A stretch of DNA of 64,000 bases from Sphingomonas gellani (GCF_900110035.1 NZ_FOCF01000008.1:124001-188000); one strand, 5' to 3'; shown: positions 8,750 to 17,105, counted from the stretch's first letter. Program-made: numbers and translations. Notes: generated by a model from the sequence alone, not told the origin.

Positions 8750-10308
8750 GCGCGCCGGCGGCACTGGACACCGTATCCGCGCGGGTGACGGGCGAACCCG
8801 GTCGTCCGGGCGTCTCCGTCCCCAGGATGCAGTTCCTGGGGCGCGACCTGACGGCATCGATCGTCGTGTTCCTGGTGGCCATGCCGCTGTGCATGGGGAT
8901 CGCGGTGGCGTCCGGGGTGTCGCCGGAAAAGGGCCTGATCACGGGCATCATCGGCGGGCTGGTCGTGGGCGCGCTGGCGGGATCGCCATTGCAGGTCAGC
9001 GGCCCGGCTGCTGGTCTGGCGGTGATCGTCTATGAACTGGTGCGCGACCAGGGCCTGTCGGCACTAGGGCCGATCCTGATCCTGGCGGGCCTGATCCAGG
9101 TCGCGGCCGGCATCTTCCGCCTGGGCGGCTGGTTCAAGGCGATCAGCCCGGCCGTGGTGCACGGCATGCTGGCCGGGATCGGCGTGTTGATCGTGGTGGG
9201 TCAGTTCCACGTCCTGTTCGACGCCCGCCCGCTGCCCAGCGGGCTCCAGAACCTGGCCGCGATACCCAGCCGGATGCTCGGGCTCGACCCGACCAACATC
9301 TCCGCGACGGAAGCGGCGTTCGGCATCGGCCTGCTGACCATCGCGGCGATGCTGGGGTGGGAGAAGCTGCGTCCGGCCTCGCTGCGGCTGGTGCCCGGCG
9401 CGCTGGTCGGGGTGCTGGCGGGCACGCTGGCTGCGTTCATGTTGGGGCTGCCGGTGACGCGGGTCGCCGTGCCCGAATCGATCACGGCGGCGATCACCCT
9501 GCCCGATGCGAGTATCCTGGCGAAGTTCCTGGACCCGGCGGTGCTGACCAGCGCGCTCGCCATCGCCTTCATCGCCAGTGCCGAGACGCTGTTGTCGGCG
9601 GCGGCGGTGGACAAGATGCATGACGGCGTCCGCACCGATTACAACAAGGAACTGCGCGCGCAGGGCATCGGCAACCTGTTGTGCGGCGCGGCCGGCGCGC
9701 TGCCGATGACGGGGGTGATCGTGCGCAGTTCCGCCAACGTCCAGGCGGGTGCGGTGACGCGGGCGTCCGCGATGCTGCACGGCGCGTGGATCCTGGGCTT
9801 CGTGGCGCTGCTGCCGTGGGTGTTGCGGGAGATTCCGATGGCCGCGCTGGGCGCGATCCTGGTGGTCACGGGGGTTCGGCTGGTCAATCTGGTCCATGTG
9901 AAACATCTGGCGCGCGACCATGGCCTTTTGCCGCCGGTGATCTGGGCCGCGACGCTGTTGACGGTGGTGCTGGAGGATCTGCTGACCGGCGTGCTGGTCG
10001 GCATCGGCCTGTCGCTGCTCGAACTGGTGCCGAACCTGAAGCGGCTGCGCCTGAAGATCTATCAGGATCACGACGAGGCGGGTCATCGCCTGGCGCTGGA
10101 CGGCGCGGCGACGTTCGTGGCGATCCCGAAGCTGTCGGACGCGCTGGAGGGGATTCCGGCGGGCCGCCCCGTGACGCTGGACATGAGCAAGGTTCCGGCG
10201 GCGGACCATAGCAGCCTGGAACTGCTGCGCGACTGGCTGCAACGCCGGCGCGCATCGGGTGCGCCGGTATTGGTGACCGGCAGCTCGCCAAAGGTCGAAC
10301 TGGGTTAG
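8746..10308 (+). CDS. SulP-family anion (probable bicarbonate) transporter
   Basis: An inner-membrane SulP/SLC26-type carrier of 520 residues with about 12 hydrophobic segments. The conserved N-terminal part has PLCMGIAVASGVSPEKGLITGIIGG and SPLQVSGPAAGLAV, the SulP substrate-site helices. The C-terminus carries a short STAS-like domain (about residues 455-520, VTLDMSKVPAADHSSLELL). The family moves sulfate, bicarbonate, oxalate or dicarboxylates. The ATGA overlap with a carbonic anhydrase makes bicarbonate the likeliest substrate, by inference from context. A 12-bp terminator-like hairpin follows, so the operon probably has just these two genes. Confidence 0.92.
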   Translation: MSAPAALDTVSARVTGEPGRPGVSVPRMQFLGRDLTASIVVFLVAMPLCMGIAVASGVSPEKGLITGIIGGLVVGALAGSPLQVSGPAAGLAVIVYELVRDQGLSALGPILILAGLIQVAAGIFRLGGWFKAISPAVVHGMLAGIGVLIVVGQFHVLFDARPLPSGLQNLAAIPSRMLGLDPTNISATEAAFGIGLLTIAAMLGWEKLRPASLRLVPGALVGVLAGTLAAFMLGLPVTRVAVPESITAAITLPDASILAKFLDPAVLTSALAIAFIASAETLLSAAAVDKMHDGVRTDYNKELRAQGIGNLLCGAAGALPMTGVIVRSSANVQAGAVTRASAMLHGAWILGFVALLPWVLREIPMAALGAILVVTGVRLVNLVHVKHLARDHGLLPPVIWAATLLTVVLEDLLTGVLVGIGLSLLELVPNLKRLRLKIYQDHDEAGHRLALDGAATFVAIPKLSDALEGIPAGRPVTLDMSKVPAADHSSLELLRDWLQRRRASGAPVLVTGSSPKVELG

Positions 10309-10341
10309 GAGAGCGACCCACGAAAGCGGGGTCGACGACGG

Positions 10342-10375
10342 CGACGCGGGGGATTGATGCCGGTCCCCCGCGTCG
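10342..10375 (+). terminator. Terminator-like hairpin after the SulP gene
   Basis: A perfect 12-bp inverted repeat (CGACGCGGGGGA / TCCCCCGCGTCG) with a ten-base loop, starting 33 bases after the SulP stop codon. Only two T residues follow, so termination strength is uncertain, but it separates the SulP gene from the next one. Confidence 0.55.
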
Positions 10376-10463
10376 TTAGCATGTGCAGCATCCGGATGAT
10401 CGGCCCCGCAACGAGCGGTCGGCAGCGGATGCAGGAGGAGCCTCTTTTCAGACGGAGGTTCCT

Positions 10464-11312
10464 ATGAAGTCCCTTGGTTTTGCCGCGGCGTTAGTGACGC
10501 TCGGCCTGTCCACACCCGTATTCGCGCAGGATACCGCACCGCCCAAGCCGATCACGGTGTCCGGCAGTGTCGGGCTGGTGTCGGATTATCGCTTTCGCGG
10601 CGTGTCCCAGACCGACGAGGAGATGGCCGTTCAGGGCGGCCTGACCATCGCCCATGAAAGCGGGTTCTACATCGGCACATGGGCGTCGAACCTGTCCGGC
10701 TGGGGCACGTTCGGTGGCGCCAACATGGAACTGGACCTGATCGGCGGGTACAAGACGCCGATCGGCGGCGGCGGCACGCTGGACGTCGGGCTGACCTGGT
10801 ATGTGTATCCCGGCGGTGCCGACAAGACCGACTTTGCGGAACCCTATGTGAAGCTGTCGGGCACCACCGGGCCGCTCAACCTGACCGCCGGTGTCGCCTA
10901 TGCCCCCAAGCAGCAGGCGCTGGGCCGCTGGTATTATTCCGGCGCATCGGCGGCGGCTGGGACCTATGACGATCCGGGCGACAAGGAGGACAATCTGTAT
11001 CTGTGGGGCGATGCCAATGCGGGCATTCCTGGCACGGGCCTGACTGCCAAGGCGCATATCGGCTATTCGGACGGCAATCGCGGCCTGGGCCCGAACGGCA
11101 CCAGCGTGGCACCGACCGGCAAATATTGGGATTGGATGCTGGGCGCCGACTACGCGATCAAGGGGACGCCGCTGACCGTCGGCGTCGCCTATGTCGACAC
11201 CGACATCAGCCGCCGCGAATCGGCGTACCTGCTGCCCAATTTCGCATCCACGAAGGATGGCGGTTCGATCGCGGGATCGCAGGTGGTGTTCGCCCTGTCG
11301 GCGGCGTTCTGA
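10464..11312 (+). CDS. TorF-family putative outer-membrane porin
   Basis: A 282-residue exported protein with a signal peptide (MKSLGFAAALVTLGLSTPVFAQ, cleavage after AQ). The mature protein is rich in alternating aromatic and small residues and opens with VSGSVGLVSDYRFRGVSQTDEEMAVQGGL, the signature of the TorF (Gcw_chp-type) putative porins, followed by a repeated beta-strand pattern ending VVFALSAAF with the terminal Phe of outer-membrane barrels. I chose the ATG preceded by ACGGAGGTT; the frame is open earlier but that part is not signal-like. Substrate unknown. A hairpin lies just past the stop at 11319-11344. Confidence 0.88.
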   Translation: MKSLGFAAALVTLGLSTPVFAQDTAPPKPITVSGSVGLVSDYRFRGVSQTDEEMAVQGGLTIAHESGFYIGTWASNLSGWGTFGGANMELDLIGGYKTPIGGGGTLDVGLTWYVYPGGADKTDFAEPYVKLSGTTGPLNLTAGVAYAPKQQALGRWYYSGASAAAGTYDDPGDKEDNLYLWGDANAGIPGTGLTAKAHIGYSDGNRGLGPNGTSVAPTGKYWDWMLGADYAIKGTPLTVGVAYVDTDISRRESAYLLPNFASTKDGGSIAGSQVVFALSAAF

Positions 11313-11822
11313 CCTGAGGGCCCCGGCCATGGCCTCTCGGGGCCGTGCCGGGGCTCGACCTGGCTGAGGTTACGGGGACGTTCGGCGAACGCCTGCACGA
11401 TTCTGCCTTGGCGTGCAGGTGGTTGGAACATTACAGGAACTCGGGTGAGCGAATCGTTTGCCCGTCCTGAGTCGGCGCGTGGCCGCACTTTCTGCGTGCA
11501 AAGCGAGGTGCGGCGGCGGGAGGGTCGTCGGCGTCTCGCCTATGTCCGTCCGCTCGGTCGGGTTCGCTGTCAGGCGAGTCGTGCCAGCGATGGACGTGGC
11601 CAGCGTCAGGCCGATGCCGCTGCATGCGCGCATTGTACCGAAATGCTCGGGACCTGTGGCCAGACGCCGACGGGGTGCAGCGGTGCCATATGACGCGCGA
11701 GCGGCCAGTTCGCTGTGTGCCCCGTCGTCTTCGCACATGGCACACGCGTGCGAGGCGGGCGTGAGGCAAGGTTGCCGCCCGTACGCTGGCGCTCCTCATT
11801 GCTGTGTGTCGGCAGCCGAAAC
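11313..11822 (+). other. 510-bp gene-free stretch upstream of the stand-alone imuB
   Basis: No gene can be supported. It starts with two hairpins, GGCCCCG/CGGGGCC (11319-11344) and CCTGCACG/CGTGCAGG (11392-11419), that may end the porin transcript. The remainder has overlapping short frames on both strands without recognisable motifs, ribosome-binding sites or biased codon use. Two 12-base words near 11753-11778 recur downstream of the imuB gene (see findings). No GTTC-N7-GTTC SOS box was found here. Confidence 0.5.
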
Positions 11823-13370
11823 GTGACCGCGCTGCGCAGACCCTCCGGCACAAGCCGCTATCTCGCGCTGGTATTCCCCTGGTTGCCGAGCGAGCGGCTG
11901 CGGGCCGACCGGCCACATGTGTTCGTGGGACGCGACGATGCGCCGATCGCTTTCACGGAAACGGTGCGGGGCATAGCGCGGCTCGCTGCCGTCGATCCGG
12001 CGGCGGCACGCCACGGGTTGCGGCCGGGGCTGAGTCTGGCCGAGGCTAAGGCGCAGGTTCCGGAATTGACGGTGTTCCCGCACGACGCCCATGCCGATCT
12101 GGACTGGCTGGAGCGGCTAGCGGACGGCTGCGAACGATACACAGATGCCGTGACGCTGGACCCGCCCGATGCGCTGACACTGGACGTGACGCAGTGCCTT
12201 TACGCGTCCGATTCGGAACGCCGGCTGGCGACGGACGTGGAGGAGCGTCTGGCGCGCCGGGGCATCACCCTGCGCCATGCGTTCGGCGACACGCCGCATG
12301 CCGCCCGTGCGCTCGCCCGCTTTTCCGGCGCCCCTGCGCCCGACGAGGCGAGGGCGCTGCGCCGCCTGCCGGTCGCCGCGCTGGAGCTGGATGCGGAGGA
12401 TGAGGCCGCGCTGACACAAGCCGGGCTGAAGACGATCGGTGACGTCATGGCGCAGCCGGCGTCCGGTGTCGCCGCGCGCTTCGGCAAGGAGGCCGCAACC
12501 GCTCTCCGCCAGTTGACGCAGGAGGGGAAAGCACCCGCTGCCCCACGCGCCAGGGTGGAGCCGATCCGGGCGGAGCGTCGCCTTGCCGTGCCTGTCAAAC
12601 AGGCGGATGGTCTGTTGATCCTGGGCGAGCTTGCCGGTGAAGCGATTGAAGCGCTGGAAGGCCGACGATCGGGTGGCCGATTGTGGAAGGCCGACTTGTT
12701 CCGCAGCGACGGGCAGGTGCAACGGCTGCGGGTCGGGGCAGAACACCAGATCCGCGATTCCGCCATGTTGGTCCGGCTGCTGCGTGAGCGGATGGACGGG
12801 CTGTCCGATCCGATCGGATCCGGCGTCGGCTATGACCTGATCCGGCTGGATGTCGTGCTGGCGGAGCCGCTCGACGCCAGCCAATTGCGGCTGGAGGGCG
12901 GCGGCGATCAGCGAATGCCCGTCGAGCCTCTGCCGGGTCAGCCATTGGCGGGCGATAACAACGTGCGTACGAGACGCCGGAGGCAGCGTTCGCCGGAACA
13001 GGTGGAACTCAGCCTCCCGGTCGCGGGCGACACGCAGGCTCCGGCGAACTGGACTGAGTCGCAGGTCGGGGAGGCGCCGCTTCGTCCGATCCATCTGTTC
13101 GATCCGCCCCAGCCGATCGAGTCGCTTGCCACTGGATCGGCTGACGGCCCGCCGGCACGGTTCCGCTGGCAGCGAAAGTTGCACGATGTCGCGCGGGTAG
13201 AGGGGCCCGAGCGGATCGTGGGGACCGCGCGGCATCGTCAACCCGCCGTGGCGACCCGCGAGTATTTCCGGTTGGAGGACCGGCGCGGCCGCCGCTTCTG
13301 GATCTTCCGGCAGGGCGGCCAAGGGGATGAAGTGCCGCCGCGCTGGTATGTGCATGGGCTGTTCGCGTGA
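11823..13370 (+). CDS. imuB: Stand-alone ImuB-type Y-family polymerase-like protein
   Basis: A 515-residue ImuB-like protein, the inactive Y-family polymerase scaffold that links DnaE2 to the sliding clamp in SOS mutagenesis. It opens RYLALVFPWLPSERLR, keeps the palm/fingers layout (GLRPGLSLAEAKAQVPEL; LDPPDALTLDVTQCLY), and has the thumb, little finger and the C-terminal domain ending ATREYFRLEDRRGRRFWIFRQGG. In the motif that reads DEAYLD in active enzymes it has DALTLD, so the catalytic Glu is gone. QVELSL near residue 393 could be a beta-clamp-binding motif. The start is GTG at 11823 with no strong ribosome-binding site. It lies 0.5 kb before a complete imuA-imuB-dnaE2 operon that has its own ImuB. 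Confidence 0.85.
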   Translation: MTALRRPSGTSRYLALVFPWLPSERLRADRPHVFVGRDDAPIAFTETVRGIARLAAVDPAAARHGLRPGLSLAEAKAQVPELTVFPHDAHADLDWLERLADGCERYTDAVTLDPPDALTLDVTQCLYASDSERRLATDVEERLARRGITLRHAFGDTPHAARALARFSGAPAPDEARALRRLPVAALELDAEDEAALTQAGLKTIGDVMAQPASGVAARFGKEAATALRQLTQEGKAPAAPRARVEPIRAERRLAVPVKQADGLLILGELAGEAIEALEGRRSGGRLWKADLFRSDGQVQRLRVGAEHQIRDSAMLVRLLRERMDGLSDPIGSGVGYDLIRLDVVLAEPLDASQLRLEGGGDQRMPVEPLPGQPLAGDNNVRTRRRRQRSPEQVELSLPVAGDTQAPANWTESQVGEAPLRPIHLFDPPQPIESLATGSADGPPARFRWQRKLHDVARVEGPERIVGTARHRQPAVATREYFRLEDRRGRRFWIFRQGGQGDEVPPRWYVHGLFA

Positions 13371-13828
13371 TGTCGCCGGTTTGAGGGCGTGTGCCGGCGT
13401 TCGTGGTCCGCGCGGCGCGGCGCCTGTGGATATGCACGGCAAGGTTGCCGGGCGGGCGTGAGACGTGCCTGCGGGGTTCATTGGCGGGTCGTCGCTGGCG
13501 GCGGTGAAGCGTCTCCGGATCGCGGTCGTGGTGAGTCTGGGCAGGTGGCGTGCGCTGTGATCGGAAGTGCTGGCAGGGGCGGGGCGCCTCTTGTGAGCCA
13601 TGGCTGATCGTTCGCGGATGGTCGTGTGGTGGCGACAGATCGGATGCTCGGCATCGGTATGGGCTTGTGGCTCCCTGCGGCTGGCCGAGGCTGCTGCTGT
13701 CGGCCCGTATAGGGGGATATCGGAACGAATGCAGCGATTCTGCTGAACGCTCCCGATCATCGGGAAGCAAGGTCGAGAACCATCCGATCTCAGCGGGATA
13801 GGCGCCCTTGACTGCGCCGCGCATACTG
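13371..13828 (+). other. Gene-free stretch between imuB (stand-alone) and imuA
   Basis: Nearly 460 bases with no supportable gene. The top strand is unusually rich in G and T (runs such as GTCGTGGTGAGTCTGGGCAG), unlike both flanking genes. The open frames within it are short and overlap on both strands. It may be a decayed coding region or simply the promoter region of the SOS operon that follows. Confidence 0.45.
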
Positions 13829-13836
13829 GAACAAAT
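13808..13836 (+). promoter_or_regulatory. Probable sigma-70 promoter of imuA-imuB-dnaE2
   Basis: TTGACT at 13808-13813 and ACAAAT at 13831-13836 are separated by 17 bases. The -35 matches TTGACA in five of six positions; the -10 match is weak (three of six). The -10 lies inside the SOS box, which would let LexA block the polymerase directly. Confidence 0.55.
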
Positions 13837-13843
13837 AGCGAAC
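13829..13843. promoter_or_regulatory. LexA-binding SOS box (GTTC-N7-GTTC type)
   Basis: GAAC-AAATAGC-GAAC on the plus strand, which is GTTC-N7-GTTC on the minus strand: an exact match to the direct-repeat LexA operator known from alphaproteobacteria. It lies about 20 bases upstream of imuA and over the proposed -10 element. This is the position expected for SOS induction of the imuA-imuB-dnaE2 operon by DNA damage. Confidence 0.88.
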
Positions 13844-13863
13844 AATCTTGGTTGCGAGTCGCT

Positions 13864-14613
13864 GTGTCTGATCCGATCCCCACGATTGCCGAGCTTCGGG
13901 ACAGCTTGCGAGCCATCACCGGCGACGTGCGCGAGCGGCCGATTCTGGCATTCGGATGTGCCGATCTCGACGGTCGACTCGCCGATGGCGGATTGCGGCT
14001 CGATGCGCTGCATGAGGTGTCGTCGCGCGGGGCGAACTGGGGTGACGATGCCGCCGCCGTGCTGTTCGTGGCCGGCATCGCCGCACGAACGCGGGGCGAT
14101 GTGCTATGGGTGGTGCGATCCCGCGACCTGTTCGCACCGGGGCTGTACCAGGCGGGTCTTGCCGCCTGCCGCGTGGTCTATGCGGAGGCGCGTGACGATG
14201 CGGAGTTGCTGGCGCTGCTGGAGGAGGGGCTGAGGCATCGCGGCCTGGGTGCCGTGGTGGGTGAGGCCAGGCGCATGCAGATGGCGCAGGCCCGCCGGCT
14301 CCAGCTTGCGGCGGAGGGTGGCGGCACGGTTGCCCTGCTGCTGCGGCGGCCGATGCGCGACGGGACCGACCCGCTGCACGCGCCCTCCGCCGCGGTGACG
14401 CGCTGGCGCGTGGCACATGCGCCGTCGGCACCGGTGCCCTGGGGCGGGCTGGGCCGGGCGTGCTGGCACCTGGACTGCGTGCGCCAGCGCGGCGGCGATC
14501 CATTTGAACTGGTGGTGGAGGGCTCCGATGAAGCGGGTCGCCTCGCTCTACCTGCCCAGCTGGTCGATCGACCGGTTGCGCAGGATCGAGCGCCGACGCG
14601 CGCCTTCGGCTGA
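13864..14613 (+). CDS. imuA: ImuA, RecA/SulA-like mutasome protein
   Basis: ImuA is a RecA-like protein needed with ImuB and DnaE2 for SOS mutagenesis. This 249-residue copy has the ImuA layout: GCADLDGRLADGGLRLDALHEV near residue 35, a RecA-like core (DVLWVVRSRDLFAPGLYQAGL) and a C-terminal DPFELVVEGSDEAGRLALPA. No intact Walker A loop is visible, as usual for the family. I chose GTG at 13864, four codons after a possible TTG at 13852. Its last 86 bases overlap the start of imuB, so the two are translationally linked. The SOS box and promoter are directly upstream. Confidence 0.87.
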   Translation: MSDPIPTIAELRDSLRAITGDVRERPILAFGCADLDGRLADGGLRLDALHEVSSRGANWGDDAAAVLFVAGIAARTRGDVLWVVRSRDLFAPGLYQAGLAACRVVYAEARDDAELLALLEEGLRHRGLGAVVGEARRMQMAQARRLQLAAEGGGTVALLLRRPMRDGTDPLHAPSAAVTRWRVAHAPSAPVPWGGLGRACWHLDCVRQRGGDPFELVVEGSDEAGRLALPAQLVDRPVAQDRAPTRAFG

Positions 14614-17101
14614 AGCCGATGGCCGCGCAGCATTTCACGCGATCGGCGCGGACGCGGCGGCGGAGCGGTCGCAGCAGTGTTCCGTGCCCAAGCAGGGCGG
14701 TTGGCGGCCTGGTGCACGCTGGGCGCGCAGCGATCCCGATGCGGGGGGCAGCGGGCTGGCTGACACGCGCGAACAGGTGGAGGCCGCGATCGCATCGCTG
14801 CCGGGGCATCGTCGCCCGCCGCAGCGTGAACTGGGCCGGACCAGCGAGGCCGCGGGCGCGCCGTTCGCGGGAGACGCGTTCAGCAAGGGGCTGACCCGGC
14901 CGGCCGAGGAGCGAGTCGCCGCGCCCGCGCCCCTGCGCGAGATGGCGCGGCGGACCGAAGCGGCCGAGCCGTTGTTCCGTCCCGGCACCCGCGGCTGGAT
15001 GGGCGAGGATCTGCAGGCGGCCATCGACGGCCTGCCCGAACACCGCCGACCGTCGTTGCAGGAATTGTCGCGCAAGACGGAGGTGCTGGACAACCCGTTC
15101 CGGCCCATGCCCCCCGACGAGTTCGGCGCCGGGCGCCGCATGGCCATGCCCCCGGTGCGCTTTGCGGGTGAGGACGCGCCGGCCAAGGCCGGCCGGGGCG
15201 CGGCACTGGGGGATGGGAACAAGCGGAGCCGCCATCACGATCAGGCGCCGCCCCTGCGCCGACTAGCCTCCATGCCCCCGGTGAACGGTCCGGGCGAGGA
15301 CGTCGTGGTGCGCAGGGCGATCAAGGCGCACCGGCGCAGCGCGCGTGATGGGCATGGCGGGGAGGCCGGCTATGTCTCTCCGCCCAATGTGGCGCAAAGC
15401 CTGAAGCAACTGGCCGCCATGCCCGCCGTGCAATTCCCCGGCGAGGGCCCGCATCCCGATAATCACGGGCGCAGCGAGCCGACCGCGCCGACCTATGGTC
15501 AGGGACGGATTTTCCAGACCGGGCGCACGCTGGCCGACGTCGTGGCACGCGTGTGCGGCGACGACGAGGCCGCCGCCGGGGAGCGGGCGGGCCATGACGA
15601 GCCGCCGCTGGTCACGGTGCGCAAGGTGGGATCGCGGGTGGAGGTCGCCGTTGCGAACAGCGCCGCGCGCGCGCTCGGCATCGGTGCCGGCACCGCGCTG
15701 ACCATGGCAAAGGCGCAGGTGCCGGGGCTGGAGGTGCGGGATGCGAACCCGACGGGCGACGCCGCCGACCTGTCCGCGCTTGCCGAATTGCTGGCACGGC
15801 GCTGGGCGCCCACCGTGGCGATCTCCGACGCGGACGGGCTGTTCGTCGATCTGACCGGCGTCGCGCATCTTCACGGCGGAGAAGCGCGCTTCTGCTGCAG
15901 GCTGCTGCGCCTGTTGGCGCGACATGGCGTCGCCGGGCGCGTGGCGGTGGCGGATACGGCGGGTGCGGCCTGGGCATTGGCGCGCTTCGGACGCGACGAC
16001 CCGGTGCAGATCCTGCCGCCGGGCGGGCAAAGCGAGGCATTGGCGGCACTGCCCGTGGCGGCGTTGCGGCTGGAGTCGCCTGCGCTGGAACTGCTTGCGC
16101 GGCTGGGCATCGATCGCATCGGCCAGCTGACCGATCTGCCACGCGCGCCGCTGGTGCGGCGGTTCGGACGTCTGGTCGTGGACCGCATCGATCAGGCGAT
16201 CGGGCGTGCGCCGGAACCGTTCGAGCCGGTGGTGCCACCGACGTGCCTGATCGTCGAACAGCGTTTCGCGGAGCCGATCGCGACGCCTGAGGCGATCGAA
16301 CACTGGCTGCGGGCGCTGATGGAGCGGTTGGTGATCGAACTGGCCGAGGCGGGGCAGGGCGCACGAAGCGTGGACATGATCGCCGCCCGTGTGGACGGCG
16401 TGCCGCAGCGCCTGCGACTCGGCTTCGCGCGGCCGACGCGCGATGCGGCGCACATGCTTCGCCTGACGCTGCGGCGTATCGAGGAGATCGAGCCCGGCTA
16501 TGGCATCGACGCGATCGCGCTGATCGTCCGGCGCGCCGATCCGCTGGGGGCGGAGGCGCTTTCGCCGGCATTGGCGGAGGAGTGCGCGGCCGATCTCGCG
16601 CCGTTGATCGACGCGTTGGCGAATCGCATCGGCGCGGACCGGCTGTGGCGCGCGACCCCGGTCGACAGCGATGTGCCCGAACGCTGCTGGACCAGAACCG
16701 CGCCGCTTGATCCGCCGCAGGACCGGGCACCCACGCTGCGCCAGGACGATGTGCGGCGCCTGGATGCCCGAACGCCCGATCATCCCTGGCACCCGCGCTG
16801 GCCGCGTCCCGTGTGGTTGCTGCGCCGACCGGAACGGATCGACCATGTGCTGGCCGAAATGCCCGACCAGCCGCCCAGGCGCTTCAGCTGGCGGGGCGTG
16901 GCACACCGCGTTGTGCGGGCCGAGGGACCGGAGCGGGTGGCGGGCGAATGGTGGCGGCGTGCGCCCGAGCGGCAGGCGGTGCGCGATTATTTCCGGGTCG
17001 AGGACGAATCGGGCCAGCGTTTCTGGTTGTTCCGCCGTGGCGACGGGATGCGTGAGCAGACGGGCGATCTGAGCTGGTTCGTCCACGGGCTGGGCAACTG
17101 A
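14528..17101 (+). CDS. imuB: ImuB, enlarged Y-family polymerase-like mutasome subunit
   Basis: The cassette's own ImuB, 857 residues against roughly 500-540 for the family. The first strand (MKRVASLYLPSWSIDRLRR) is separated from the rest of the polymerase fold, which resumes near residue 359 (PPLVTVRKVGSRVEV), by about 325 residues of Pro/Arg/Gly-rich sequence. That insert has two sets of degenerate repeats: HRRPxxxELxRxTExxxxPF-like units near 91, 132 and 169, and (L/M)AxMPxVxxxGE units near 205, 246 and 295. Downstream are SDADGLFVDLTG (catalytic Glu replaced by Gly), thumb and little finger, and the tail RDYFRVEDESGQRFWLFRRG. It overlaps imuA and is four bases from dnaE2. Confidence 0.9.
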   Translation: MKRVASLYLPSWSIDRLRRIERRRAPSAEADGRAAFHAIGADAAAERSQQCSVPKQGGWRPGARWARSDPDAGGSGLADTREQVEAAIASLPGHRRPPQRELGRTSEAAGAPFAGDAFSKGLTRPAEERVAAPAPLREMARRTEAAEPLFRPGTRGWMGEDLQAAIDGLPEHRRPSLQELSRKTEVLDNPFRPMPPDEFGAGRRMAMPPVRFAGEDAPAKAGRGAALGDGNKRSRHHDQAPPLRRLASMPPVNGPGEDVVVRRAIKAHRRSARDGHGGEAGYVSPPNVAQSLKQLAAMPAVQFPGEGPHPDNHGRSEPTAPTYGQGRIFQTGRTLADVVARVCGDDEAAAGERAGHDEPPLVTVRKVGSRVEVAVANSAARALGIGAGTALTMAKAQVPGLEVRDANPTGDAADLSALAELLARRWAPTVAISDADGLFVDLTGVAHLHGGEARFCCRLLRLLARHGVAGRVAVADTAGAAWALARFGRDDPVQILPPGGQSEALAALPVAALRLESPALELLARLGIDRIGQLTDLPRAPLVRRFGRLVVDRIDQAIGRAPEPFEPVVPPTCLIVEQRFAEPIATPEAIEHWLRALMERLVIELAEAGQGARSVDMIAARVDGVPQRLRLGFARPTRDAAHMLRLTLRRIEEIEPGYGIDAIALIVRRADPLGAEALSPALAEECAADLAPLIDALANRIGADRLWRATPVDSDVPERCWTRTAPLDPPQDRAPTLRQDDVRRLDARTPDHPWHPRWPRPVWLLRRPERIDHVLAEMPDQPPRRFSWRGVAHRVVRAEGPERVAGEWWRRAPERQAVRDYFRVEDESGQRFWLFRRGDGMREQTGDLSWFVHGLGN

Positions 17102-17105
17102 GCCG

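Noticed and set aside
11431-11916. Overlapping frames of 80-160 codons on both strands before the extra imuB
   Set aside because: They overlap one another in several frames, and none has a ribosome-binding site, hydrophobic pattern or family likeness. I left the region as gene-free.
11823-13370. The extra imuB as an active Y-family polymerase or as a pseudogene
   Set aside because: The catalytic Glu is missing, as in known ImuB, so polymerase activity is unlikely; the frame is intact over 515 codons with a conserved C-terminus, so it is not a pseudogene.
12117-14078. A 653-codon minus-strand frame across the extra imuB and the following gap
   Set aside because: It spans a coding gene, a gene-free region and the SOS promoter without any motif; it is a composition shadow.
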